Source of the DNA: an uncultured Prochlorococcus sp.
Lineage (GTDB): Bacteria > Cyanobacteriota > Cyanobacteriia > PCC-6307 > Cyanobiaceae
Assembly (NCBI GenBank): GCA_902564235.1
Contig: CACFAG010000003.1
Location: 1 to 64,000 of the forward strand
Length of the DNA: 64,000 bases
Direction of reading: 5' to 3'
Numbering within the stretch: position 1 is the stretch's first letter; the number at the start of each line of letters is the position of its first letter. This document shows, in pieces, positions 33,853-41,787 of this stretch. The position numbers and the translations under genes are program-made. Under the pieces are notes generated by a model. The model ran no database searches. It was not told the DNA's origin and was given only the letters and a program-made list of their open reading frames with translations.

Positions 33853-34338
33853 ATGCAAGATTTACCTGATATCAAGGAGTTAAAAATATTAGAAAAAAAT
33901 TCTCAAAAAAATGGTAGCGGAATAGCATATGAGGAATTGTTAGGAATATGGAAGTTTAAGTATGTATGGGGAAAGGAGTTAGATGAAATCAAAAATGTAC
34001 CTAGTTCGATTCTCCAAGTATTGTCTGCAAGACTCGAATTAAGAAGTAAAAATAAAGAGGATCAAATAAATTATGAAATAAAAAATTCAATTAATTTTGG
34101 ATTATTAAGTATTACCTTTTTAGGTAGCGCGGAATTAAAAGGACTTAGACCTTTATTGGCTTTTTATTTTAAAGAATTGAAAATTAGTATTAGTAATTTT
34201 CCTATATTTAATAAAGAATTAAAAAAACCTGAAGATAAAAAAATGCCTTTTTTCTCACTTGTAGGAATTAGCACTAAAGATAATTGGTTTTGTTCTCGAG
34301 GCAGGGGCGGAGGGCTTGCAATATGGGTTAAGTCTTAA
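33853..34338 (+). CDS. conserved cyanobacterial hypothetical protein (161 aa)
   Basis: Starts MQDLPDIKELKILEKNS and ends WFCSRGRGGGLAIWVKS. A central LLGIWKFKYVWGKELDEI block and the GRGGGLAIW end look lipocalin-like, as in plastid-lipid-associated (fibrillin) proteins, but I am not sure of the family. Confidence 0.7.
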   Translation: MQDLPDIKELKILEKNSQKNGSGIAYEELLGIWKFKYVWGKELDEIKNVPSSILQVLSARLELRSKNKEDQINYEIKNSINFGLLSITFLGSAELKGLRPLLAFYFKELKISISNFPIFNKELKKPEDKKMPFFSLVGISTKDNWFCSRGRGGGLAIWVKS

Positions 34339-34339
34339 T

Positions 34340-34555
34340 TTAGTGGTATTCTCCTGGATGATCTACCTTTCTTACAGTAACTTTATCAACTTTTTGTCCA
34401 TTAAATCTCAAGAGATCATCTCCTGAAAAGTCATAACCTAAGCGTTGACCTATTAGGGCTACATCATCTGCTGTAGAGGATGTCGTAACCTGCTTTTTTA
34501 ATTCTTCATCAGATTGCATCTTAATTAAAAATTTTCTTATTTCAGAAAAACTCAT
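34340..34555 (-). CDS. Nif11-domain protein
   Basis: A 71-residue protein with the Nif11 fold: SEIRKFLIKMQSDEELKKQVTTSSTADDVALIGQRLGYDFSGDDLL. In other picocyanobacteria this domain is the leader of prochlorosin-type lanthipeptide precursors. Here no Gly-Gly/Gly-Ala cleavage site or Cys-rich core follows; the tail is RFNGQKVDKVTVRKVDHPGEYH with no cysteine. No lanthionine synthetase is seen in the window, so it is probably a stand-alone domain. Confidence 0.78.
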   Translation of the reverse strand: MSFSEIRKFLIKMQSDEELKKQVTTSSTADDVALIGQRLGYDFSGDDLLRFNGQKVDKVTVRKVDHPGEYH

Positions 34556-34646
34556 TACTAGAATTTGATTGATTGATGTTAATGAAATTTATAAAATCTT
34601 TTTCTTAGCAAGAACAAGATAAATAGATAATTATTATACTATTTTT

Positions 34647-34964
34647 ATGACTTACTTATTCCTCTATGTAGTTGGCATAATTTTAATATGGTGGACATAT
34701 CGTGTCGGTTGGCTTGAGGCTCTCAAAACAGTAGTTAAAGTTATAGTTCCCTCAGCGCTTATTATTGTATTTAACATAAAAGCCGGAAGATTACTTTTTA
34801 AAAGTCCTGTAGTAGGTTTATTAAGCGCTTTGCCTACCTCTATTTTTATTTTTAGAGGTTCATTGCCTTTAGTTAGTTATATAAATAACTGGATTGAAAA
34901 TAAAATAAATAAGTATGATGATTCGGAAGTTATAGATACTGATTCTGAGCCTTTAGATGATTAA
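34647..34964 (+). CDS. membrane protein, unknown (105 aa)
   Basis: Two or three spans (YLFLYVVGIILIWWTYRVGWL, VVKVIVPSALIIVFNI, VVGLLSALPTSIFIF) then an acidic tail (DDSEVIDTDSEPLDD). Not recognised. Confidence 0.65.
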   Translation: MTYLFLYVVGIILIWWTYRVGWLEALKTVVKVIVPSALIIVFNIKAGRLLFKSPVVGLLSALPTSIFIFRGSLPLVSYINNWIENKINKYDDSEVIDTDSEPLDD

Positions 34965-34970
34965 TTTAAT

Positions 34971-35363
34971 TCAATCAAAGCCAAGAAATAATTCTTTGTG
35001 TACAACAAGAACATCAAATAAAGTTGTTCCATGAATAGGACTTAATGGGATTTTGTCTATATTCAATGCTTCTGCGCAAATTAAATGAGCATCCCATTTT
35101 GTATCGTGATCACTAATTTCAATTGACCACTCAATTACTTTTTTGAAATGATCTGGCATCTCTGAACCAATTTTTCTGCAAATTTGACATAGAACTGACA
35201 AAAGAGGAGGCTTTGATGGCCTTTTTAAATCTTTAATAAGACTAGGCTGCGTAAAAACACTTGTATAGCGGATGTAGTCAATCAATTCATATTCTTCTTT
35301 AGTTAGAGCTGCTTTATCTAATGCTCTTTCAAATTCTTCTATGGGCGTTATTGGTCTATCCAA
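34971..35363 (-). CDS. conserved hypothetical protein (130 aa)
   Basis: MDRPITPIEEFERALDKAALTKEEYELIDYIRYTSVFTQPSL then a helical middle with CQICRKIG and IEWSIEISDHDTKWDAHLICAEAL. No membrane span. It follows tatA by 4 bp, so the two are likely cotranscribed; any link to protein export is inference. Confidence 0.72.
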   Translation of the reverse strand: MDRPITPIEEFERALDKAALTKEEYELIDYIRYTSVFTQPSLIKDLKRPSKPPLLSVLCQICRKIGSEMPDHFKKVIEWSIEISDHDTKWDAHLICAEALNIDKIPLSPIHGTTLFDVLVVHKELFLGFD

Positions 35364-35367
35364 GATA

Positions 35368-35634
35368 TTATTTTTTGGTGTTTTCTGAATCTATTTTTTC
35401 TTGATTAATTTCATTGGTTTGATTACTTTCTATAGATTTAGGAGATTCATCTTTATCTTTTTCGTTCATAACTTGATCGATTTCATTTTGAAATTCATTC
35501 GAGGCTTTTTTAAGACTTTTTAAAGTTTTACCAAGCTGTTTTCCTAATTCTGGAAGCTTTTTTGGACCAAAAATTAAAAGAGCTAAGATAAGTATTACAG
35601 TAACTTCAGGCAAACCTACACCAAAAATATTCAT
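35368..35634 (-). CDS. tatA: twin-arginine translocase subunit TatA
   Basis: An 88-residue pore subunit. One N-terminal span (GVGLPEVTVILILALLIFGPKKLPELGKQLGKTL) with the conserved FGPKKLPE hinge, an amphipathic helix, and a charged unstructured tail. Exports folded proteins across thylakoid and plasma membranes. Confidence 0.95.
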   Translation of the reverse strand: MNIFGVGLPEVTVILILALLIFGPKKLPELGKQLGKTLKSLKKASNEFQNEIDQVMNEKDKDESPKSIESNQTNEINQEKIDSENTKK

Positions 35635-35724
35635 AACTGATAACTATTTAACTAATTAGGAAATCTACTATTAAATATAGTCAAATCATGTGAAAATTTC
35701 ATTCTCGGAAAAGGTTTTTTAATA

Positions 35725-35862
35725 TTAAAAAATTTTGAAAAATATTATTGTTATTAATACTCCTTTAAAGAAAACTAACCAAAGTAATTGATAATCACTT
35801 AATTTGAATTTTTTTTGGTACCAATTTATAAGAGTTTTATGTTTGTTTATTAATTTTCTCAT
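35725..35862 (-). CDS. 45-residue membrane peptide
   Basis: MRKLINKHKTLINWYQKKFKLSDYQLLWLVFFKGVLITIIFFKIF: a basic N-terminal half, an LSDYQLLWLVFFKG block and one C-terminal span. Its composition is typical of a real small membrane protein. Below the track cutoff. Confidence 0.55.
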   Translation of the reverse strand: MRKLINKHKTLINWYQKKFKLSDYQLLWLVFFKGVLITIIFFKIF

Positions 35863-36040
35863 TTTCACTGAGATTATTTATTACTATCACTTATTTTATC
35901 TTAATTTCTTTTATTATTATTTTATAGAAATCCCAGATTCTACTCAAATTAGATTATCCTATTAAATTTAAATCTTTTTCTAAATTAGTTTTTTTCTAAA
36001 CTATTGAAACTATTCGCTAAATATTTACTATTAAAAAAAA

Positions 36041-36280
36041 ATGAAGTACTTTTTTGTTGTTTTTTACCTTTTTTCTCTAATTTATCCAGCTGAAGCCGTT
36101 ACCACAAAAATGTTTAAAGTATTGGATACGTGTGCAAGATATCGACTCGGTGAGATTAATGCTAATGAGGCTATAGAAAAACTAAAATTAAAATTAACGA
36201 ATTCTTACACTAATCAGCCAAAGGACCTAGTTAAAAAATATTGCTCAGTATTTACTCCAAATGAAAAAATTGAATTTTAA
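36041..36280 (+). CDS. small secreted protein (79 aa)
   Basis: The signal peptide MKYFFVVFYLFSLIYPAEA is followed by TTKMFKVLDTCARYRLGEINANEAIEKLKLKL...LVKKYCSVF. The two cysteines in the mature part could form a disulfide. Exported; function unknown. Confidence 0.7.
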   Translation: MKYFFVVFYLFSLIYPAEAVTTKMFKVLDTCARYRLGEINANEAIEKLKLKLTNSYTNQPKDLVKKYCSVFTPNEKIEF

Positions 36281-36296
36281 TCTTTGCAATACATAT

Positions 36297-36431
36297 TTAA
36301 TTATTCTTTTTTGAATAATCTTTAGCTTTGTTTCGTATTTCTTTAACTTTTTTAAAATTAGTTATTTTTAAGTTAAAAATAACTCCCAAAAAAAGAATAA
36401 GAAATAAAAAAATATAAATTATTAATTCCAT
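36297..36431 (-). CDS. 44-residue single-span membrane peptide
   Basis: MELIIYIFLFLILFLGVIFNLKITNFKKVKEIRNKAKDYSKKNN: an N-terminal span and a basic cytoplasmic helix. Below the track cutoff. Confidence 0.55.
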   Translation of the reverse strand: MELIIYIFLFLILFLGVIFNLKITNFKKVKEIRNKAKDYSKKNN

Positions 36432-36595
36432 ATTATTGAATTAATAAATTCATCCTAGCTAAATTCACCTTAGTTTATTTCAATAATTTTTTAGTATCTT
36501 TTAAAACAAAAAAACTGACTTTGATATCAGTTATTTACTTTAAGGCCACAAAAAAAACATATTAACCTCTAATATAGAACTTTACAAGAATCATT

Positions 36596-37045
36596 GTGCA
36601 GATTGGAGATAAAATTCCAGAATTCTCTCTACTGGATCAAAATGGAGTTAAAAGATCAAATAAGGGATTAAAAAATCCCCTTGTTTTATTTTTTTATCCA
36701 AAAGATGATACCCCGGGTTGCACTATAGAAGTTTGCGGATTTAGAGATAAATATGATTTATTTAAAGTATTAGGTGCACAGGTTTGGGGAGTAAGTAATG
36801 GAAGTACCTCAAGTCATTTGGCATTTGCTAATAAAAATAAATTACAATATCCATTACTTTGTGATACGAATGACTCTCTTAGGAAAACTTTTAAAGTTCC
36901 TAAAGTATTAGGTTTTATGGATGGTAGGGTAACTTACGTTATTGATCGCAAAGGGACAGTTAGGCATATTTTTAGAGATTTATTGAATGGTCCTGAACAC
37001 ATTAAAGAGGCTATTAGAGTACTTAAGAAAATTCAAAATCAATAA
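36596..37045 (+). CDS. bcp: thiol peroxidase / peroxiredoxin (Bcp/PrxQ)
   Basis: 149 residues, GTG start. The peroxidatic cysteine lies in FYPKDDTPGCTIEVCGFRDKYD, with the resolving cysteine five residues later (C-x4-C), the PrxQ arrangement. Reduces H2O2 and organic peroxides using thioredoxin. Confidence 0.94.
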   Translation: MQIGDKIPEFSLLDQNGVKRSNKGLKNPLVLFFYPKDDTPGCTIEVCGFRDKYDLFKVLGAQVWGVSNGSTSSHLAFANKNKLQYPLLCDTNDSLRKTFKVPKVLGFMDGRVTYVIDRKGTVRHIFRDLLNGPEHIKEAIRVLKKIQNQ

Positions 37046-37113
37046 ATTATTATTCAAAGAATTTTAGATTAATAAGTTTTAATTTATTATAGTTTCAGCT
37101 TTTTTTTTAATAT

Positions 37114-37386
37114 ATGAAGAAAATGGGAATGCAGGCTGTTGATCTTGCTATTCAAAATGGAGTGGATCTTGACGGTACTCCAATCCCTCAAAAAATGCTA
37201 GATCTATACAACAGAATTATGGATGAGGAGAATAAAAGACAAAGAAGTGGTGTTAAAAAATCAATGAGAAATAGATGCGTCAAAACGGGTTCTAAGCATT
37301 TTGATAAGGAAACATTGAATCAATTATTAATAGACTCGGGATGGGAAGGTCTCAAAGAAAAGGAAATTTTATTTTTTTATAACTAA
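37114..37386 (+). CDS. conserved hypothetical protein (90 aa)
   Basis: MKKMGMQAVDLAIQNGVDLDGTPIPQKMLDLYNRIMDEENKRQRSGVKKSMRNRCVKTGSKHFDKETLNQLLIDSGWEGLKEKEI. The DGTPIP and basic SGVKKSMRNR blocks look conserved. Helical and basic; may bind nucleic acid, but that is a guess. Confidence 0.7.
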   Translation: MKKMGMQAVDLAIQNGVDLDGTPIPQKMLDLYNRIMDEENKRQRSGVKKSMRNRCVKTGSKHFDKETLNQLLIDSGWEGLKEKEILFFYN

Positions 37387-37482
37387 AAAAGATTTATATT
37401 ATCTTAAAAATTAAATATGGTAATTTTACTTAAATTTAAAAACTGAGAACTAATAAAAATTTTTTTTAGATCTAGTTTTGAA

Positions 37483-37827
37483 TTATTTAAACCATCCTTT
37501 TTTGTTAGAGGATATTATTTTCTCTTTTTCAGCTTTTGTTTTATTACTTGCTTTTTTGAAAGCCAAGTTGGCTTCTATTAGTGTGACTATTGATATGAAA
37601 AAAAGACCAGAAATTCCAATTATTTGTTCATTTTGAGAAGGTTCTGAATCACCTTGTAAAAAAATACCTAAAGCGAACCATGCAGTACTAGCAGTGATGG
37701 TAAAAAAATAGGGTTTCCATCTTCTTTGATATAAGTAGCCCGATCCTAAACCAGGAAGAAAATTTAAAAAAGATGCTACCCACCCTTTTGAAGATGCAAG
37801 TATTTCGTCTCTTGAGGGATAAGACAT
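37483..37827 (-). CDS. membrane protein (114 aa)
   Basis: After MSYPSRDEILASSKGWVASFLNFLPGLGSGYLYQRRWKPYFFT it has two or three spans (ASTAWFALGIFL, IIGISGLFFISIVTLIEANLAF) and a basic tail. The PGLGSGYLYQRRW block is typical of cyanobacterial membrane proteins of unknown role. Starts 5 bp after the 34-residue gene upstream. Confidence 0.72.
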   Translation of the reverse strand: MSYPSRDEILASSKGWVASFLNFLPGLGSGYLYQRRWKPYFFTITASTAWFALGIFLQGDSEPSQNEQIIGISGLFFISIVTLIEANLAFKKASNKTKAEKEKIISSNKKGWFK

Positions 37828-37832
37828 TTATG

Positions 37833-37937
37833 TTAGGTATTTATTAAATGTGAATTTATATAAGCAAAAGATATTGCTGCACAAATTACCCAACTAAAAG
37901 GTAGAAACATTCTTATTTTTTCATTATTATTATTCAT
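37833..37937 (-). CDS. 34-residue single-span membrane peptide
   Basis: MNNNNEKIRMFLPFSWVICAAISFAYINSHLINT. Its stop is 5 bp before the start of the 114-residue membrane protein, suggesting one operon. Below the track cutoff. Confidence 0.55.
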   Translation of the reverse strand: MNNNNEKIRMFLPFSWVICAAISFAYINSHLINT

Positions 37938-38002
37938 TAATCAATTATGGAAAATATTTTTAAAATCTGTGGATTTAATAGATACCTTAAAACTATAAGA
38001 AT

Positions 38003-38029
38003 TAAAAAAGACGGTTTTTAACCGTCTTT
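38003..38029 (-). terminator. rho-independent terminator
   Basis: AAAGACGGTT-TTT-AACCGTCTTT, a perfect 10 bp stem with a U-run on the minus strand. It ends the 38057-38341 transcript. Confidence 0.9.
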
Positions 38030-38056
38030 GAAAAAAGTAATTTTTCTAAAATTAAA

Positions 38057-38341
38057 TTATTTATCTTTTGAGGCTGAGAGTACTTTAAGTTCTTTTTTTA
38101 CTTCTTTTTCTCTCTCTTCAAGATGTTTTAGTTGAGCTTTAAAAGCATCTTCAAGTCTTACTTTTTGTTTTGTTATTTCATCAAGCTCTTCTTGATGTTG
38201 GTTTTTCTTTAACTCCTTCATTTCACTATCGGAAATAACATATACTTGGCGATATGAAGGTGTTTCAAAAAGAAGATCAAACATTGAATACATAAGTGAC
38301 CTTTGAATTAGTACAAATTCAATATCCGATAATTCTTTCAA
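38057..38341 (-). CDS. coiled-coil hypothetical protein (94 aa)
   Basis: An N-terminal helical part (MKELSDIEFVLIQRSLMYSMFDLLFETPSYRQVYVI) and a long coiled coil from about residue 40 (MKELKKNQHQEELDEITKQKVRLEDAFKAQLKHLEEREKEVKKELK). Monocistronic, with its own terminator. Function unknown. Confidence 0.7.
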   Translation of the reverse strand: MKELSDIEFVLIQRSLMYSMFDLLFETPSYRQVYVISDSEMKELKKNQHQEELDEITKQKVRLEDAFKAQLKHLEEREKEVKKELKVLSASKDK

Positions 38342-38497
38342 ATATGAAAGGATAAATACCGAAGATATTGATACGGCAAATACACCGAATTTCGGTTTAC
38401 CTAACTTAACCGCCCAGTATTTACCGATCGAATTTTAAGGTATATTTTAAAGTATTAAGGAGATGATTCTAAAGATCTAAATCAAAAAGAACTTAAA

Positions 38498-38926
38498 ATG
38501 GATTTAAAAATTACTAAAACATTAGTAATCCCATCCAACGAAATTAAATGGCGCTTTTCCAGATCCTCCGGTCCTGGGGGACAAAATGTAAATAAAATTG
38601 AAAGCAGAGTAGAGATTATTTTTAATATAGAAGACTCCAAAGTATTAAATGATTATCAGAAAGAAATTCTTAAGAGAAACTTGAAAAAAAAATTAGTGAA
38701 TAATTGCTTACGTTTAGCGGTTCAAGAACACAGAAATCAATTATTAAATAGGCAGCTAGCTTTAATGAAATTTAGTTCAATCATAAAAAATGCTTTAAAT
38801 AAATCATTTAAATTAAGAAAATCTACACAACCTACTAAGGCATCACAAAAGAAAAGAGTTGAGGTTAAGAAAAAACGTGGCGAATTGAAAAAAAGTAGAC
38901 AAAAAGAAAAAACATATCAAATATGA
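38498..38926 (+). CDS. arfB: ribosome rescue peptidyl-tRNA hydrolase ArfB
   Basis: 142 residues. The catalytic GGQ motif is in FSRSSGPGGQNVNKIESRVEI, and there is no codon-recognition domain. The C-terminal tail is extremely basic (ASQKKRVEVKKKRGELKKSRQKEK), as needed to enter the empty mRNA channel of stalled ribosomes. Family ArfB/YaeJ/ICT1. Confidence 0.92.
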   Translation: MDLKITKTLVIPSNEIKWRFSRSSGPGGQNVNKIESRVEIIFNIEDSKVLNDYQKEILKRNLKKKLVNNCLRLAVQEHRNQLLNRQLALMKFSSIIKNALNKSFKLRKSTQPTKASQKKRVEVKKKRGELKKSRQKEKTYQI

Positions 38927-38998
38927 ATAAACTAAATAAATATTTCCATCTCAAATTTTTAGGAAAGCATATTATTAATTTAATTTCATTTTGGTTTA

Positions 38999-39247
38999 TT
39001 GAATACAACTAATGATTTCTGGTTAATTGACTCTAATTTTGTAGGGGTGATGCGTTTCTACAAAGATAGAGATAATTCTGATAAATCTATTGATTATATG
39101 TTTATTGAAGAAGGAATTATTATGGGAATTCATGGAGAAAATCCTCCATTAATGAAAACTAGAAAAAAAATTGTTATTGAAGAAGCAAGATTATTATGGC
39201 AAAAATTGTTAAATGAAGGTTGGCAAAAAACTAATAAAAAATGGTGA
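38999..39247 (+). CDS. DUF1651 family protein
   Basis: 82 residues, TTG start. WLIDSNFVGVMRFYKDRDNSDKSIDYMFIEEGIIMGIHGENPPLMKTRKKIVIEEARLLWQKLLNEGW matches the picocyanobacterial DUF1651 family. Function unknown. Confidence 0.85.
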   Translation: MNTTNDFWLIDSNFVGVMRFYKDRDNSDKSIDYMFIEEGIIMGIHGENPPLMKTRKKIVIEEARLLWQKLLNEGWQKTNKKW

Positions 39248-39275
39248 GGAAATTCTACAAAAAATTTTTTTAATT

Positions 39276-39440
39276 TCAGAAAAAAAATGAACCTTTAGGG
39301 TATAGCCTGGAAATTTTTTCCTGTTGTAAATATTTCTTTTTTTTGATGTCGTTTTCATATCTTCTCAACATCATTAAATAGTTTGATACTCCAAAAATTA
39401 CTAAAAAGAAAATAAATCTTATTCCTGCCTCAAATTTCAT
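39276..39440 (-). CDS. 54-residue single-span membrane peptide
   Basis: MKFEAGIRFIFFLVIFGVSNYLMMLRRYENDIKKKKYLQQEKISRLYPKGSFFF: one span then a basic helical tail. Below the track cutoff. Confidence 0.55.
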   Translation of the reverse strand: MKFEAGIRFIFFLVIFGVSNYLMMLRRYENDIKKKKYLQQEKISRLYPKGSFFF

Positions 39441-39502
39441 ATGAGAATTAAGCTTTATTTTAATCTGACAATTACTAATTAAAAATCAATCGGTATTTAT
39501 AT

Positions 39503-40363
39503 CTAATTAAAACGTCTAAGGAATTTTTGTTTTGATTTTACTGCATAAAAAATACATAACAAAAGTAATATTAAAATTGCACTAAAGCTTCCGATTGGGT
39601 TTGGAATATTTTGTGTAAAAGGACCTGCTAAAAAAGAAGGAGTATTTTCTTTGAATTCTATTAATCCGTTATTTATAAAAAACCAAATACCCACAAGTCC
39701 CCCATGAAGTCCTATGCAATTCCATAGAGAACCTTTATCTCTAATTTTAACTAATGATAGAAATATCCCAAGTAAAATAAATCCTAAACGTAATCCTATT
39801 ATGTTCCACAATATGTCATTTGATAAATTATGAACAAAGCTAAAAACTATAGCTTGTAAAGCTATTGATATTTGTGTACCATATTCAAATTTTAGTTCTT
39901 CTAGTAACCATCCTCTAAAAATTATTTCTTCTGCGAATCCAACACCTAATCCCAGTACAATAGAATTTAATAATATTATTGGCGAGAATTCACCTATCCA
40001 AGAAATATAATTTTTTTGCAATAGTGGTAACAGAATTATTATTATTAAAACTAAGGAAAATAAGATACCTTTAAAAAAATTGACAAAGTTTTTTAAAAAT
40101 TTGTCTTTAGTTATCCCAAGAAGTACCCAAGCACTTGATTTGTTTCGTTTGATATAAAACCAATATGGGAGTAAAAAGATAAAAAGAAAGAAAGTAATAA
40201 TAGTTCCAATTAAGGATAAATTTTCTTCTTCAAAATTAAACAATAAAAGTGGCTGAGATAAAGCCCAGCCAATGCCATAAAGAATTGGAATAAAAAATAT
40301 AGTGGATAAAAATCTTGGTCTTAAAAGAAAAAAACTTTTAATTAATATCATTAAATTTTTCAT
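39503..40363 (-). CDS. CPBP-family intramembrane metalloprotease
   Basis: 286 residues with about eight spans. The Abi/CAAX motif is complete: EEIIFRGWLLEEL (E-E-x-x-x-R), FVHNLS (F-x-x-x-H) and HGGLVGIWFFINN. Known members process prenylated or bacteriocin-like peptides; the substrate here is unknown. Confidence 0.9.
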   Translation of the reverse strand: MKNLMILIKSFFLLRPRFLSTIFFIPILYGIGWALSQPLLLFNFEEENLSLIGTIITFFLFIFLLPYWFYIKRNKSSAWVLLGITKDKFLKNFVNFFKGILFSLVLIIIILLPLLQKNYISWIGEFSPIILLNSIVLGLGVGFAEEIIFRGWLLEELKFEYGTQISIALQAIVFSFVHNLSNDILWNIIGLRLGFILLGIFLSLVKIRDKGSLWNCIGLHGGLVGIWFFINNGLIEFKENTPSFLAGPFTQNIPNPIGSFSAILILLLLCIFYAVKSKQKFLRRFN

Positions 40364-40380
40364 TTTAGTTTGAATATTAA

Positions 40381-40578
40381 TTAACCCCAGCCTTTGCCTT
40401 TTATTATTCTAACTACTTGTTCAAAAAGTTTTAGCTTTTTCTTTTTACTATAGTTTATGTTTTTTGAAAGATTAGATAAATCTTTATAAAATTGCCGAGT
40501 TATTTTATCTTCTTTATCACTAGGCCATAGTAAGTCTGACCCCTCTTCATATTCTTCTTTATATCTTTCTTTATTCAA
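40381..40578 (-). CDS. hypothetical protein (65 aa)
   Basis: Acidic start (MNKERYKEEYEEGSDLLWPSDKEDKITRQFYKDLSNL) then a basic helix ending IIKGKGWG. Same strand as the CPBP gene, 17 bp upstream. Not recognised. Confidence 0.55.
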   Translation of the reverse strand: MNKERYKEEYEEGSDLLWPSDKEDKITRQFYKDLSNLSKNINYSKKKKLKLFEQVVRIIKGKGWG

Positions 40579-40666
40579 ATTTTTTTATATCGTAATAATT
40601 TAAATTTTACTTATTGCAAATGCTTAAAAGTGATGTTTATTAAATTTGTTTATTTATTTAAAATTT

Positions 40667-40756
40667 ATGCTGATTAATCTTTCAACTTTAATTTTTACAT
40701 TATTATCTCCATTGCTTATTTTTGCAGTAATAGTATCGGTTTACTTATTTCATTAG
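40667..40756 (+). CDS. 29-residue hydrophobic peptide
   Basis: MLINLSTLIFTLLSPLLIFAVIVSVYLFH, a single span with almost nothing outside the membrane. Coding status uncertain. Confidence 0.35.
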   Translation: MLINLSTLIFTLLSPLLIFAVIVSVYLFH

Positions 40757-40785
40757 GAAGTATTTAACAAATGAAATTAATTATT

Positions 40786-40881
40786 TTAAGGGTGTATTAT
40801 GCCTACTTTTTCTAATGCAAATGATAAAACTGCAATTACGGCCATTACTGTTAAGATCTTGTTCTTTTTGATGAAATCCAT
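40786..40881 (-). CDS. 31-residue single-span membrane peptide
   Basis: MDFIKKNKILTVMAVIAVLSFALEKVGIIHP: basic start, one span. Its balanced composition suggests a real gene. Below the track cutoff. Confidence 0.5.
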   Translation of the reverse strand: MDFIKKNKILTVMAVIAVLSFALEKVGIIHP

Positions 40882-40955
40882 AATGCATATTAATAATCTA
40901 TTTATTAAATTCTTATATAAAATAATAAATAATTAAAATTATTATAACAATTAGA

Positions 40956-41095
40956 ATGGAACCCATATATGTTGGAGATTTACTTCCCTCAATAGCTTCT
41001 TATAAAAAGATAATTGAAAATATGATAAAGGTATAAAAGAAGGGGAATTTTATGAAGAACCTATAGGCGGAGATTTTAATTACCCTGATTGGTAA
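40956..41095 (+). pseudogene. small gene split by one-base frameshift at an A-tract
   Basis: The first frame gives MEPIYVGDLLPSIASYKKIIEN and then stops soon after. Adding one A to the AAAA at 41017-41020 joins it to the next frame: KKIIEKYDKGIKEGEFYEEPIGGDFNYPDW followed by a stop. The rejoined 46-residue protein is coherent, so the gene is either frame-broken or mis-sequenced. Confidence 0.5.
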
Positions 41096-41097
41096 AT

Positions 41098-41280
41098 ATG
41101 CTTACTACAAAAATAACTTTTGCCTTGGCAGATTGGATTAGAGAGTGGCGTAAGTGCCGGGATAAGAATCCTTCTATTGATGAGTGTGTAAAATTTGTGC
41201 AGTGGAAATTGGAAGATTATAAACTTTCTGATAGTGATATAAGAATAATTGAATCTATTTTGCTCTATGAATCTGAATAA
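41098..41280 (+). CDS. hypothetical protein (60 aa)
   Basis: I take the ATG (MLTTKITFALADWIREWRKCRD) in place of the TTG three codons earlier. It continues KNPSIDECVKFVQWKLEDYKLSDSDIRIIESILLYESE. Small, helical and conserved-looking. Starts 2 bp after the stop of the split gene, so the two probably form an operon. Confidence 0.65.
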   Translation: MLTTKITFALADWIREWRKCRDKNPSIDECVKFVQWKLEDYKLSDSDIRIIESILLYESE

Positions 41281-41289
41281 CTAAGAGAT

Positions 41290-41718
41290 TATAGACTTTA
41301 TTATTTATATTTATCTATAAAAAACAAAGGGTCATTAAAATCCTCTTACAAATTAAGAAAAAAGTAAATCAGCATATTTACGGATTTACTGAAAATATAA
41401 AAAGGAGTAATTTATAAATGTTGAGTTCGGAGGCAATCTAAATGATTGATAGTCCGCCTGAAATTTAGCAAATTCCAAAATATAGGAAGCGTATTCCTGA
41501 GAATGGGATTATTCGAAAATTAAAGTTCAATCAATTAGTCTGATAAGACTTCGCTTTATAATTACTAGCGACAATAGGGACTGAAATTATCGAGAGAAAT
41601 CCCCGAATTCACGTATTCTAGGTTTATGAGTAAATAGACTTTAAAATATGTAATTTTATATCCTATTAGAAGGAAATCAAATATCAAAAAGGACTGTACC
41701 ACCAGTCCTTTTTTTTTA
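41290..41718 (+). ncRNA. candidate structured non-coding RNA
   Basis: About 400 bp with no coding potential that ends at a strong terminator on the plus strand. Local hairpins include GGAA-GCGTA-TTCC, a TCGCT/AGCGA pair around 41570 and GGGA...TCCC near 41580-41602. GC is higher than in the flanking spacers. I could not match it to tmRNA, RNase P RNA, SRP RNA, 6S or Yfr1. It may be a long 5' leader of an unseen gene, but the terminator precedes the next ORF. Confidence 0.5.
41686..41718 (+). terminator. rho-independent terminator before pip
   Basis: AAAAAGGACTG-TACCAC-CAGTCCTTTTT, an 11 bp perfect stem followed by more T. It has no coding gene within 400 bp upstream, which is the reason to suspect an RNA gene. 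Confidence 0.92.
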
Positions 41719-41787
41719 TAAACTACTTATAAACTAGACTTCTTTTTGGATAATATGGATTTATTAAGTGTTTAAAAATATTTCACA

